From Tannerellaceae bacterium (GTDB taxonomy: Bacteria; Bacteroidota; Bacteroidia; Bacteroidales; Tannerellaceae): a stretch of 33,267 nt of DNA. Made by a program: the position numbers and the translations under genes. Below are positions 7,830 to 17,455 of the stretch, in pieces. The stretch covers positions 1 through 33,267 of the forward strand of contig JAITVG010000157.1 in NCBI GenBank assembly GCA_031285925.1, in the 5' to 3' direction. The first letter of the stretch is position 1. Each line of letters opens with the position of its first letter. The notes below the pieces were generated by a model, which did not search any database, was not told the origin of the DNA, and worked only from the letters and a program-made list of their open reading frames with translations.

Positions 7830-8682
7830 AAATTCTCTGTGGTAAATTTAAACAGATTATTCCGGCCTACCGTATCCCTGCGTGAAAAATAAGAGGCCGG
7901 ATTTTCTATATATCCCCTTAACTCGCTTTTCAGAAAATAATCCGAATAGAAATTATTCCGGTTGATATCATCCAATCCGGATTTGACTACCGCCAAAGAG
8001 AAATCACCCTCTTTCAAAGCTATACCATCTTCTTCCAGACGGACAGTGACTTTTTGCCTTTCACCATATTTTTGCCGGTCGGTAAGCAACTTGGCCGGTA
8101 ACTGTTCCGGATAATTGACAAAGGCTAAACGCTCGCACCATGCATGATTATTCCTGTCATAAATCGTAATAGTAAAGATACCTGCCGGCAATTTCCATGT
8201 CGGAATATCCACCACAGCCATATCTTCCTCCTTCTCTATCAGTGCATTAAGCCGGGAAAGGCCATCCTGATGTACCGTTAGGTAGAGGGGCCAGGAGAGT
8301 TGTTCATCATCCAATTCGTATAAGCCCTTAATTGATACACACCCATTGGGAGGGTATTCGGCAATTCAATATGCCCACTTCCGGATCCATCTTTTAATTC
8401 CCATTTGGTTTTTATGACCGTTTCATTATTTCCATTGTTAAGTTCGACATACACAACGCCGCTGTTTATCCTGTTCTCTGTCGATGACTGATAAATTTTA
8501 AACCACACGGTTTCTCCGGGCAGATAAGTCGTACGGTCCTGATGCAGATAAACTTTCTCCACCGGAGCATAAGAATAATAATCGTACAGGCGTTTGGCTA
8601 CGTATTGGAACAAGGAATCCGTCTGTGCAGAAGCGGAAAGCGATAACAAGGTCAACAGTGTGATAATAAATTGTGATTTCAT
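7805..8682 (-). pseudogene. Broken MG2-domain surface protein gene (internal deletion, frameshift, truncated C-terminus)
   Basis: Reading starts at 8682 with a signal peptide (MKSQFIITLLTLLSLSASAQ) followed by LHQDRTTYLPGETVWFKIYQ. That block is characteristic of large Bacteroidetes proteins with an alpha-2-macroglobulin MG2 domain, which usually run to about 800 residues or more. At 8302-8316 the frame fails: the first frame stops at 8278, while a second frame continues to 7805 with family-like sequence (WPLYLTVHQDGLSRLNAL, then KSELRGYIENPASYF). The middle of the protein is missing at the junction. The usual C-terminal half is also missing, because the frame ends soon after IENPASYF. The second frame alone could start at an ATG inside the junction, but without a signal peptide it is unlikely to work. 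The family is recalled from motifs; the frame break is visible. Confidence 0.7.
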
Positions 8683-8776
8683 GACGTAAGTATTTTGTTT
8701 TTCCAGAGGAAACGCTTATCAATTCTTATCAGAATCGGACGCGTTTGTCCCTTGTTGAATAAACCGGATGAGAAAA

Positions 8777-8810
8777 CGGCGGAAAGGACTAATCAGCACT
8801 CTCCGCCGTT
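8777..8810 (-). terminator. Intrinsic terminator of the second SusC/SusD operon
   Basis: ACGGCGGA and TCCGCCGT form an 8-bp G+C-rich stem around an 18-nt loop. On the minus strand it is followed by TTTTC and lies 47 bp past the stop of the SusD gene that ends at 8857. The strand and distance fit termination of the minus-strand operon. Confidence 0.6.
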
Positions 8811-8856
8811 ACAGTTTAAAAAAGATACCGTTTGTTCAAAAAACGGCCGCTTTCTC

Positions 8857-10770
8857 TTATTGCATTCCCGGATTTTGCACTAATGACGGATTACGTCTGA
8901 TTTCATCCCGCTTAATCGGTGCAAAATACATTTTATTGTCCCACTTGCGGGATTCACGATAAGACAAATCGGTTACGTAATACGTATAATCCCAAAGTTC
9001 AGCATTCTTCACATAAGGCTTATTGGCTGTCTTTCCCGGTTTCAACCGTGCGACAATCATGATGCCTTTCAATGATTTGCTTGCTGTCTGCGGTGCGATC
9101 ATCCACCGGCGCACATCATAGTAGCGTGATTCTTCGTATGCCAATTCAGCCCGGCGCTCCTGACGCAGGAAGTCACGCAGATCCGATTGGTTGAAAGACT
9201 TGCCTCTGACTGCCAAAGTCGCTCTTGTATCAGGCCTGCCGATGCGCAAGCGCAAAGCGTCCAGATATTCGGCCGCATCATCCAGCCTGTTCAACTCGAT
9301 ACATGCTTCCGCTGCGATCAGGTACATTTCCGCCAGGCGAATATAGGGGTAGGGGACTGTCTGAAATACGGATTCGCTGGTCGCTACCGTTCCATCGATC
9401 AGTTTTTTCTCCAGATAACCGGTAAAAGAACCATTCCAGTCTTCAATAGGTGATTTACGGGTATCCACCCCATAGAGTCCCGTAAACTTGAGAGATGTCC
9501 CGTTCGGTAAAGTCAAATCCAAGCCTGCGCCGTCATTCACTTCATAATTCCCCATTTGCAAGTTTCCTAACGGAGTCGGGTCATGCGTATAAGAGTCGGT
9601 CGGACGCGGACGCCCCCATTCCGCACCGTCATAGCCGATAGTAGCGTAAAAGCGTGGTTCGCGGTTGATATAAGGATTTGTAGTAGAAGACTGTCCGAGT
9701 TCCGTCAATGCGTCGGTTAACGAACCGTCTTCCATTTCAAATGCCATAACCAAATCCTGCGTAGGAGTTACCCCCGCCCAGTTATGGTAACCGTTTGGCC
9801 CATGGCAGATAGATGCGCGATTGGATATATTCCTGTCTCCCGTGGGCTTCGTCATAAACTGTTTGGCAAATATCGTTTCATCATTATTCGATATAATAAT
9901 TTGATGAAACTTGTCTGCAATTTCCGCAGTTGATATGCCATTACAATCGATTAATGAATACAGCCCGTTGTTTATAACCTCCACGGCTGTAGCTAAAGCT
10001 TGCTCATACAGGGCGTTTCTGTCTCCTGTGTATTGGTTTACATCAAGCGTATTGATCGTGCGGTCGGCATACAGAGGGCTGGCAAGATGTAACGAAAGTC
10101 TTGCTTTCAGCGCCTTGGCCGCGCCTTTTGTTGCACGGCCCAGATTCGCGCCGGTTACAGTTTCCGGTAACAGTCCGAGCGCCGCATCGATGTCTTTTAA
10201 TATAAAGTCCAGACATTCCGCCACATTACTGCGCGGTATCCTGATCTCAGCCGCTTCCTCTACACTGGTATAGGCCTTGTCTACTAAAGGAACGCCTCCG
10301 AATCCTCTCACCAGCTCGGCATATAAATAAGCCCGCAGGAAATGCGCTTCGCCTTTTATAATATCCAGGTTATAGCGTGGATTGACCGGCACCTTGTCTA
10401 TATTCGCCAATACCAGGTTCGTACGATAAATACCAAGATAGCGGTCGCTCCACCTAAAAGGGCACGACGCATCGTTAAACCATTGCAAATCGCTCTCGGA
10501 GACAGCGGTTTCATTAATGGCTTTCATTCCATAATTATGCGTAAAATAAGCATCATCCGTCATACCAGAGGTATTGGACTCTTCCGATCCGTGCATGACA
10601 TACGCATACGCGTCGTTTATAAGGCCCTGCACCAATCCGGCGTCACTCCAGACATCGGGTTCGTTATACTGGGTAGTGGGAGTCAGGCTCATAAAATCGG
10701 AGCAGGAAGAAATCATGGCTATGGCTCCGACGATGATTGTGATATAGCAATATTTTATTAATGTGTTCAT
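8857..10770 (-). CDS. SusD/RagB-family nutrient-binding outer-membrane lipoprotein
   Basis: This is the substrate-binding surface lipoprotein that pairs with the SusC transporter encoded immediately before it (12 bp apart, same strand). The signal peptide ends in ISSC with the lipid-carrying cysteine at residue 23, followed by SDFMSLTPTTQYNEPDVW, a standard SusD opening. TPR-like helices (EAHFLRAYLYAELVRGFGGVPL at about 145) and RLAEMYLIAAEACIEL near 500 match the N-terminal SusD_N and C-terminal SusD/RagB domains. The C-terminal LRQERRAELAYEESRYYDVRRW block is the family signature, and the last residues (NPSLVQNPGMQ) are also typical. The 637-residue length is normal. A terminator hairpin follows at 8777-8810. 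The substrate is unknown. Confidence 0.94.
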   Translation of the reverse strand: MNTLIKYCYITIIVGAIAMISSCSDFMSLTPTTQYNEPDVWSDAGLVQGLINDAYAYVMHGSEESNTSGMTDDAYFTHNYGMKAINETAVSESDLQWFNDASCPFRWSDRYLGIYRTNLVLANIDKVPVNPRYNLDIIKGEAHFLRAYLYAELVRGFGGVPLVDKAYTSVEEAAEIRIPRSNVAECLDFILKDIDAALGLLPETVTGANLGRATKGAAKALKARLSLHLASPLYADRTINTLDVNQYTGDRNALYEQALATAVEVINNGLYSLIDCNGISTAEIADKFHQIIISNNDETIFAKQFMTKPTGDRNISNRASICHGPNGYHNWAGVTPTQDLVMAFEMEDGSLTDALTELGQSSTTNPYINREPRFYATIGYDGAEWGRPRPTDSYTHDPTPLGNLQMGNYEVNDGAGLDLTLPNGTSLKFTGLYGVDTRKSPIEDWNGSFTGYLEKKLIDGTVATSESVFQTVPYPYIRLAEMYLIAAEACIELNRLDDAAEYLDALRLRIGRPDTRATLAVRGKSFNQSDLRDFLRQERRAELAYEESRYYDVRRWMIAPQTASKSLKGIMIVARLKPGKTANKPYVKNAELWDYTYYVTDLSYRESRKWDNKMYFAPIKRDEIRRNPSLVQNPGMQ

Positions 10771-10782
10771 ATCTTAAATGAA

Positions 10783-13700
10783 TTAGAAGGTTGCTTGAAT
10801 ACCGAAATTTATAATTCTACGCTGCGGATAAGCTTCCACGTCGCGGCTTCTTGACTCGGGGTCTGCAATTTTAAGCTTGTCGAGCATAAACAGGTTCGTT
10901 CCATTCGTGTATAACCGGAGATTGGAAATTCCCGCTTTTTGTAAAGCGCTTGAGGTAAATTTATAACCCAATTCCAGGTTCTTCAATCGTACATAATCCG
11001 TGTCGTATACGAAATAAGTATTTCTATTACCGGGATTAGCCCAATATTGGTTTTCACGCTCAAAAGTACGCGGTCCATTCGCATTGGGGTTTTCCGGAGT
11101 CCAACGCTTGTCATAATAATCTTTCAGGAAATTCCCGATCGTTCCAGACCATGTTTTAATATAAACCTCAGCGCCCGTAGCGCCCTGGAATAAAGCCATC
11201 AGGTCCCAGTTTTTCCAGTTAAGGCCGATAGTAAATCCAAACACGAAAGGAGGTTCTTCGTTTTTGTCGGAACGGACACGGTCGTCCGCATTAATTACCT
11301 TATCACCGTTGTAATCCACGAAACGTATATCGCCGGGTACGGTTCCATTCCAATGCGGGTAGGCATCGATTTCCGCCTGGTTATGGAAAATCCCGTCGGC
11401 GATATAGAAAAGATTATCACCATCAGCATTAAGCCTTCCGGCAGGTTTTCCTGTTGATTTCTGATATTCCGGCACACCGGGGGTTTCGTCCCAGAATAAG
11501 ATTTTATTCTTGGCGTATGTAGCGTTGAGTGATAGATGATATTGCAGGTCTCCTACTTTGTCGTCCCAGCTTAACAACATCTCAAACCCTTTATTTTCCA
11601 TTTCCCCGATGTTTTCACGCGGAAGTGTGATTCCGCTGATCTCGGGCAGGGAAGCATTCCGGGAAATCAACATATTGGTTCGCTTCATATAGAATAAGTC
11701 TGATTCCAGCCCCAGGCGGTTGTCCAGGAATTTCAAATCGAATCCCAAATCATAAGTAGTACCTACTTCCCAGGTAATTCCCGGATTAGGCATCCTGATC
11801 GGATATAGCCTTTGATTTTCAAGACCTCCGAATGCAATACCTTGAGTCCGGTAACCAAACGTGTTTAAATACTGAATGGAGCGGTCATAATTTCTATCTG
11901 TGTCGAGCAGGTTGTCACTACCGGTTTGTGAAATGGAAGCGCGCAGTTTGAAGTAATCAATAAAGGTGACATTATTTTTCCAGAATTCTTCTTCAGATGC
12001 ACGCCAGGCGGCGGATATTCCCGGGAAAAAACCAAACCGTTTATCTTCCGGAAAGCGGTAAGAACCGTCGACCCTCCATACAAATTCAAACAAATAACGT
12101 TCCAGGTAATTGTAGGATACGCGGCCAAAGTAATTCAAGCGGGCTTCTTCCCATGAGTAGCCTCTGTTGGTCATTCCGGCCGGGCCACCTAAATCCAGTT
12201 CGGGCTTTATGTCCGAAACATAATTATTCCTGAAACCATCCAAACGGTCAAACACCTTTTTTTGGGCTTCCATACCAACCGTTACTCCGATGTCGTGATT
12301 GTTAAATTTACGGTTGTAGTTAATCAAACCATTAAGCATCCATTCGGTTTGATCCTCATGCTCACGAGTCAATTGCGGAGCGGCGATGTAACGGTTAGCC
12401 CCCGACAGCCCGGAACTGTTCCGGTTGATTCCGTCCCAAGAATACAGAAAGATCGGTTTTTCAAATTTCTTCCTGTTCTTGAAGCGTTTGTCATAAGAAG
12501 CGTTAGCCTGTAAAGATAATCCTTCTATCCAGGGTATTTTCACATTCATCGATACATTGTTTTGTATGAAATATGCTTTCTGCCTGTCAAATCCTGCTGC
12601 ATCGGTGGAAGTAACTGCCGGATTATCCCCGCGCTCAAGGTCAGGGCCGGGTTCTCCGGTCGGCCAGTAAGCATTTTGAGTAGGTTTCCCACGGCGAATA
12701 CCTGAAAAAATACTGCCGGCACTTTTTATCGGATACTGAGTGTCTTCCAAACGGGACACATTTCCAAATTGAAAATCTACATATTTACTTATATTAAAGT
12801 CCAGATTCACACGAAAACTGTACTGGTCATAACGGTTAGCCGAATTTCTATAAATACCGTCTTCCCCGTTAGCGCCAAAATTCACAAAATATTTTACTTT
12901 TTCCGTTCCTCCGCTTATACCTAAATTTGTCCGGTATACGGGAGAGGCTTCTTTGATCGCCACATCAAACCAGTCGGTATCGGGATGTCCCCATGGATCC
13001 GTTCCGTCTTTGAAAAGCTGTAAGTCTTCAGCGCTCCAAGTACCGGGATTGATTTCGTTCACCATGGTTGCATACTCGAAAGCGTTAGCCATTTTAGGTA
13101 AACGAGTAGGTGAAGAAAAACCGCCGCTGGCATTAAATGTAATGGTAGCTCTTCCTTCTTTTCCCCGCTTAGTCGTAACAAGAATTACACCGTTGGCCGC
13201 GCGTGAACCGTAAATGGCGGCGGAAGCGTCTTTCAGTACGGAGATTTGTTCAATTTCCGTCGGATTTAAACGGTTGATACCTCCGTCGCGGTCAGGAATA
13301 CCGTCGATAACAATCAGGGGTTCGCTACTTCCTAACGAATTTGTTCCTCTGATCCGGATCGTCGTTCCTCCTCCGCCGGGTTCGTCCGACGTCTGGAAAC
13401 CGATTACACCCGGCATACGTCCTACCATGGCGTTGGTAATATTGGTAGTGGGAGAGGCTTGCAGTTTTTCTCCCGCAACAGTCGCCACAGAACCTGTCAC
13501 GGTAACTTTACGCTGTACGCCGTATCCTACGACAACAACTTCGTCCAGAGACTGTGTATCTTCCGACAATTGTTGATTGATTACCCGCTGGCTACCGACA
13601 ACGACTTCTACTACGCGGTATCCAATGTACGAAAATACAATTACCGACCGTTCATTCGGCGCCTGTAATGTATATTTCCCGTCAATATCGGTAATATTAC

Positions 13701-13869
13701 CTATCATTGTTCCTTTAATAGAGACATTTACCCCTGTCAACGGTTCGCCCAAATTGTCGGTTATCGTACCGGATATGGAAATCTGTGCGAAAAGTGCAGG
13801 TGTGGATAAGAGCATACATATTCCAAAAAGGAATACAAGAATGTGATTTTTCTGTTTAATTTTTTTCAT
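10783..13869 (-). CDS. SusC/RagA TonB-dependent outer-membrane transporter
   Basis: This is an outer-membrane importer of 1028 residues with a signal peptide (1-29, ending ALFAQ). A carboxypeptidase-like regulatory repeat (about 31-100, SGTITDNLGEPLTGVNVSIKG) follows, then the TonB box DEVVVVGYG (109-117). A plug domain contains the SusC markers GTTIRIRGTNSLG and YGSRAANGVILVTT, and the barrel ends in a phenylalanine (QATF). A Ca-loop-like DYNGDKVINADDR is present late in the barrel, as in many SusC proteins. There is no STN domain, so it is not expected to signal through FecR. SusD follows after 12 bp. A short palindrome (13946-13963) and a candidate -7 motif (14089-14096) lie upstream. Confidence 0.95.
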   Translation of the reverse strand: MKKIKQKNHILVFLFGICMLLSTPALFAQISISGTITDNLGEPLTGVNVSIKGTMIGNITDIDGKYTLQAPNERSVIVFSYIGYRVVEVVVGSQRVINQQLSEDTQSLDEVVVVGYGVQRKVTVTGSVATVAGEKLQASPTTNITNAMVGRMPGVIGFQTSDEPGGGGTTIRIRGTNSLGSSEPLIVIDGIPDRDGGINRLNPTEIEQISVLKDASAAIYGSRAANGVILVTTKRGKEGRATITFNASGGFSSPTRLPKMANAFEYATMVNEINPGTWSAEDLQLFKDGTDPWGHPDTDWFDVAIKEASPVYRTNLGISGGTEKVKYFVNFGANGEDGIYRNSANRYDQYSFRVNLDFNISKYVDFQFGNVSRLEDTQYPIKSAGSIFSGIRRGKPTQNAYWPTGEPGPDLERGDNPAVTSTDAAGFDRQKAYFIQNNVSMNVKIPWIEGLSLQANASYDKRFKNRKKFEKPIFLYSWDGINRNSSGLSGANRYIAAPQLTREHEDQTEWMLNGLINYNRKFNNHDIGVTVGMEAQKKVFDRLDGFRNNYVSDIKPELDLGGPAGMTNRGYSWEEARLNYFGRVSYNYLERYLFEFVWRVDGSYRFPEDKRFGFFPGISAAWRASEEEFWKNNVTFIDYFKLRASISQTGSDNLLDTDRNYDRSIQYLNTFGYRTQGIAFGGLENQRLYPIRMPNPGITWEVGTTYDLGFDLKFLDNRLGLESDLFYMKRTNMLISRNASLPEISGITLPRENIGEMENKGFEMLLSWDDKVGDLQYHLSLNATYAKNKILFWDETPGVPEYQKSTGKPAGRLNADGDNLFYIADGIFHNQAEIDAYPHWNGTVPGDIRFVDYNGDKVINADDRVRSDKNEEPPFVFGFTIGLNWKNWDLMALFQGATGAEVYIKTWSGTIGNFLKDYYDKRWTPENPNANGPRTFERENQYWANPGNRNTYFVYDTDYVRLKNLELGYKFTSSALQKAGISNLRLYTNGTNLFMLDKLKIADPESRSRDVEAYPQRRIINFGIQATF

Positions 13870-13945
13870 AAGATGAAATTTTTCAAGTGATTATTCGATT
13901 AACATTAACAAAGAGTAAAAACTGAGTTTTTTTACCTGTACATAC

Positions 13946-13963
13946 ATATCGTTACAACGATAT
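13946..13963. promoter_or_regulatory. Short palindrome upstream of susC, possible operator
   Basis: ATATCGTT-AC-AACGATAT is a perfect 8+8 inverted repeat with a 2-bp centre. It lies 77-94 bp ahead of the SusC start on the minus strand. It could be the site of a dimeric regulator or only a leader hairpin; no bound protein can be named. Confidence 0.3.
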
Positions 13964-14088
13964 TTGAGAAAAATAAGCAATAATTTAATTCATGGGCAGT
14001 TTGATTTTTTTAGTTAACAAAACGGATCAAGATATTTTTCATATCCTTCATCCGGAGAGACTTTCTCTAAATGATATATTAATAGCGC

Positions 14089-14096
14089 CAAAGTTA
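14089..14096 (-). promoter_or_regulatory. Candidate -7 promoter element for the second SusC/SusD operon
   Basis: On the minus strand TAACTTTG matches the Bacteroidetes -7 consensus TAnnTTTG exactly. No TTTG is found at the usual -33 distance. If used, transcription would start near 14081 and give a leader of about 210 nt that includes the 13946-13963 palindrome. Confidence 0.35.
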
Positions 14097-14313
14097 ATGG
14101 TTTATTATTTATGATCACTACTGAGCGAGTAAAATTTCAGGGCAACCGCAACAAATTTTCAAAAGACACGGCCGCACAACAGTCCGAAAAACTTTGATTT
14201 TTCTTATTGGATGTGCTTAGAAATCGCTATTTTATGTAAATTTGTCGGTAAATTAAATCTTGCCCTCGTGGAAAAGGAACAACACGCATGGGCGGATCAT
14301 ATAGCTGAGAAGT

Positions 14314-14478
14314 ATGGTGCTCTTTGATACGAACGCCGTCCTGCGCTATATTTTGCAGGACAATGCCGATATGGCCGATAAAGTAGAGGCACAGTTGCAG
14401 GAGAACACCTGCTACGTTCGTGAGCGCGGCTACTCCGTCTTTACATTCGACAAACAACTGAACAAGCGACTGAAATAG
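14314..14478 (+). pseudogene. VapC/PIN-domain toxin remnant with the middle of the domain deleted
   Basis: This 54-codon frame begins MVLFDTNAVLRYILQDN, the opening of PIN-domain VapC toxins with the first catalytic aspartate (DTN). It ends GYSVFTFDKQLNKRLK, the usual PIN C-terminus with the late FD motif. About 70-80 residues that normally separate these blocks are absent, including the central acidic residues, so a metal-dependent RNase is impossible. An overlapping upstream frame ends EKEQHAWADHIAEKYGAL at 14327 and overlaps the VapC start by 14 bp. That matches toxin-antitoxin gene arrangement and may be the tail of the antitoxin gene, though I do not recognise its family. The M16 peptidase gene starts 45 bp downstream. 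Confidence 0.65.
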
Positions 14479-14523
14479 AATGACAAATTATATTGATATT
14501 ATATTTAGAAACAAGAAGGAAGT

Positions 14524-17418
14524 ATGAAACAAATTATCTTAGCATTATCCCTGCTTCTTGCGCTAAGCGCATCGTCTTACGGACAGGGACTTAAAGCCTT
14601 TCAATTGAAGAACGGGCTTACGGTATTGATATGGGAAGACGATACCCGGGCGGATGTTTACGGTATGGTGGGCGTACGCGCCGGAGCGATCAACGAACCG
14701 GAGGAGTACACCGGACTGGCGCACTATCTGGAACACGTGATGTTTAAGGGAACCGACAAGATCGGCACACTCGACTGGGCAAAGGAAGAACCGGTTTACA
14801 GGCAGATCATCGCTAAATATGACGAGATGGCTGCGGAAGCCGATCCGGTGAAAAAAACGGCGATCAACAAGGAAATAAACGAGCTTACCATTGAGCAGGC
14901 CAAGTATAGCGTATCCACCGAATATTCCAATCTGCTGGAAAGCATGGGTGGAAAAGGCGTGAACGCCGGAACGAGCTACGACGCGACTGTCTATTATAAC
15001 TCATTCCCCCCCTATCAGGTAAACAAGTGGCTGGAAATCTCCTCGCAGCGTTTGCTGAACCCGGTGTTTCGCACATTCCAGACGGAGCTGGAAACGGTGT
15101 ACGAGGAATATAACCGCTCGCAGGACAATCCGTCGATAGCTTTGGAGTATATGATGCTTTCGAAAGCATTCGAAGGGCATCCCTACTCGCGCCCGGTGAT
15201 CGGATTGCCCGAACATCTGAAAAATCCGCAGCTAAGCAAACTTATCGAATTTTATAACAGCTGGTATACGCCTGCGAATATGGTGCTGATACTGGTAGGC
15301 AACGTGAAAGCGGAACAGGTGAGCAGCCGTATAGCCGCTACGTTCGGTCGATTGCCGCAGAAGCCGGCTCCGGAAAGAAAAACATATCCCGACCTGAACA
15401 TTCAGGGACGGAAGCAGTACAGCGAAAAGGCAGGAACGTATCCCATGGCTACCCTTATATATAAAGGTGTGACATCGGGACATCCCGATGAAAAAGCGCT
15501 TAGCATAGCCCTGGCTCTGCTGTCGAACAGCAATGGTACCGGTGTGCTGAACAAATTAACCATCGACGGAGAGCTTATGATGGGAGTGGCTCTTCCGCTT
15601 TCCTTCCGCGAACAGGGACGTTGCATCATACGGGCAGTGCCGTTGTTCGATCAGAACCAGCGCCGTTTCGAGTCGCCGAGATCTGCCGAAAGGAAAGTGC
15701 TGCAAGCTATCGAGAAGATTGCGAAGGGCGAATTTGAAGACTGGATCGTAGAAGCTATCAAAGCAAACCTGTGCCGGGAGTACGATTTGCAGATGGAATC
15801 GAACGATAGCCGGGGGGACATGTTGCTGAACGCATTTATCAATGAGGAAGAACTCACTGCGGTGATGAACTACAAGGAAGATATCATGGCTGTAAGCATC
15901 GAGGATATCAAGCGTGTAGCCAAAGAATACCTGTCGGAAAATTACATTGCACTGCTTACGGAGAAAGGCAAGAGCGCTAAAGGCGATAAAATGACGAAAC
16001 CCGGATTCAAGCCGGTAGAATCGCCGGAAGGACAACAATCGCTCTACGCGCTCCAGTTTAAGAACCTGCCGACGGGAAACGTCGAAGAGAAGTTTGACGA
16101 CTTCAATCAGATAAGCATACAACAGGTGAACACCCGCTCGAAAGTATTCTACAACCGGATCACGACCAACAATGTCTTCACACTGACCATGAAGTACGGA
16201 GTAGGAACAAAAGAATTTCCGAAGCTCGACATTGCCGCCAGCCTGATGAACAACGCCGGGATCATGGGTGCTTACGAACCGCAGGCGCTGAAAGAGGAAT
16301 TTAGCCGACTGAACGTTAGTAGCCGGGTATACGCCACGGAGGATTATCTCTACGTTACGATGAACGGCTACGAAGGCAGCCTGGCTGAAGCCTGTCAGCT
16401 GCTGACCCGCCAGTTGCTGATGCCCAAGCTCGATCCCAAGCAGCTGCAAAACCTTCAGGGAAACATACTTGGCGGTCGCCAGCAACGTAAGGACAATGTG
16501 CAGGTGCTGGGCAGTGCACTGAATGAATACATACAGAGCGGAGATAAATCGGCTTATATCGACGAACTGACCGACAAGCAGATTTCGGAGCTGCAAATAT
16601 CGGAATTGACGGGCGACATTACCCGCGCTTCCAACTATGAGGCCGAGATTTACTACACCGGCTCTATTCCGTTTGAACAGGCGTATGAGATACTGAGCAA
16701 GAACCTTATATTGGTGGCCAACGAAAGGGAATCACAGTCGCCGGCGGTGAAAGAACTGTCGCAGGTAACGGAGAACACGGTTTACTTCCTCCCCAACACG
16801 CAGGCCGAACAGGCACAGATATACTTCTTTATGCCTACGGCGAACTACGACAGGAAGAACGATGTGCTGAACGATGCTTTCTATCAGTACTTCTCCGGCA
16901 GCTTCAACGGTTTGGTGTTGTCCGAATTGCGCGAAAAACGCTCGATGGTGTATACGGCCGGCGGTGTGATCAGAACCCCCGAACGCCCGGGATTCCCAAT
17001 GTATTTCATCGGACAGATTGGTACGCAGAACGACAAGGCGATCGAAGCGCTGACTATCTACATGGACTTGATCCGCAATATGCCCGAAAATCCCGAACGC
17101 ATAGACAATATCAAGAGCTATCTCCGCCAGGAAATGCTGACTACCAAGCCCGGCGAACGTATGAAGTCGCAATACTTCGAGCAATTCAAGCGCATGGGTT
17201 ACACGCAGGATCCCGCCAGGGAGAACTTACCGAAAGTAGACGCACTGACGTTTGAAGACATCATGGCCTATTACAGGGAAAACATCAAAGACAAGCCTGT
17301 TGTGATAGGTATCATGGGGAATCCGAAAGAGATAAGCGCCGATGCGCTGAAAGCCTTTGGCAAGGTGGTTCGCCTGAACGAAAAGAGGCTGTTTAATTCA
17401 AAGGATACGTTCTTCTAA
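14524..17418 (+). CDS. M16-family zinc metallopeptidase, two-lobed, secreted
   Basis: This is a periplasmic or surface-attached zinc peptidase of the pitrilysin/insulinase family, which degrades peptides. The 964 residues begin with a signal peptide (1-20, ending SSYGQ). The inverted zinc motif is intact as HYLEH at 67-71 (H67, E70 catalytic, H71). The downstream zinc-ligand glutamate is in TVYEEYNR (191-198), farther away than usual because of a charged insertion at about 80-130. The N-terminal half forms the catalytic M16 pair. The C-terminal half repeats the fold without a zinc motif and carries FNGLVLSELREKRSMVY with the conserved R/Y pair. A purine-rich AAGAAGGAAGT precedes the ATG. It is transcribed alone and shares a terminator with the convergent glutamine synthetase gene. 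The natural substrate is not predictable. Confidence 0.93.
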   Translation: MKQIILALSLLLALSASSYGQGLKAFQLKNGLTVLIWEDDTRADVYGMVGVRAGAINEPEEYTGLAHYLEHVMFKGTDKIGTLDWAKEEPVYRQIIAKYDEMAAEADPVKKTAINKEINELTIEQAKYSVSTEYSNLLESMGGKGVNAGTSYDATVYYNSFPPYQVNKWLEISSQRLLNPVFRTFQTELETVYEEYNRSQDNPSIALEYMMLSKAFEGHPYSRPVIGLPEHLKNPQLSKLIEFYNSWYTPANMVLILVGNVKAEQVSSRIAATFGRLPQKPAPERKTYPDLNIQGRKQYSEKAGTYPMATLIYKGVTSGHPDEKALSIALALLSNSNGTGVLNKLTIDGELMMGVALPLSFREQGRCIIRAVPLFDQNQRRFESPRSAERKVLQAIEKIAKGEFEDWIVEAIKANLCREYDLQMESNDSRGDMLLNAFINEEELTAVMNYKEDIMAVSIEDIKRVAKEYLSENYIALLTEKGKSAKGDKMTKPGFKPVESPEGQQSLYALQFKNLPTGNVEEKFDDFNQISIQQVNTRSKVFYNRITTNNVFTLTMKYGVGTKEFPKLDIAASLMNNAGIMGAYEPQALKEEFSRLNVSSRVYATEDYLYVTMNGYEGSLAEACQLLTRQLLMPKLDPKQLQNLQGNILGGRQQRKDNVQVLGSALNEYIQSGDKSAYIDELTDKQISELQISELTGDITRASNYEAEIYYTGSIPFEQAYEILSKNLILVANERESQSPAVKELSQVTENTVYFLPNTQAEQAQIYFFMPTANYDRKNDVLNDAFYQYFSGSFNGLVLSELREKRSMVYTAGGVIRTPERPGFPMYFIGQIGTQNDKAIEALTIYMDLIRNMPENPERIDNIKSYLRQEMLTTKPGERMKSQYFEQFKRMGYTQDPARENLPKVDALTFEDIMAYYRENIKDKPVVIGIMGNPKEISADALKAFGKVVRLNEKRLFNSKDTFF

Positions 17419-17455
17419 GCAAAGCAAAACAAAGCAAAACAAATGCTGCAAAAGT

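Larger units (their letters stand above)
13870..14210. other. Upstream regulatory region of the minus-strand SusC gene
   Basis: These 341 bp are AT-rich with no convincing gene on either strand. They hold an 18-bp palindrome (13946-13963) and a minus-strand TAACTTTG (14089-14096). Towards 14200 they run into the remnant of a toxin-antitoxin locus. No regulator gene (HTCS, AraC or sigma/anti-sigma) lies next to this SusC/SusD pair. Confidence 0.5.

Noticed and set aside
8695..8883. Short plus-strand frames near the end of the second SusD gene
   Set aside because: They overlap the minus-strand terminator and SusD end, and have no signal or family features.
14211..14327. A 38-codon frame ending in EKYGAL as an intact antitoxin gene
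   Set aside because: Only the last ~18 residues look protein-like and the N-terminus resembles random AT-rich translation; kept only as a possible antitoxin tail.
15556..16596. A 346-codon minus-strand frame
   Set aside because: Antisense to the M16 peptidase gene; no recognisable motifs.
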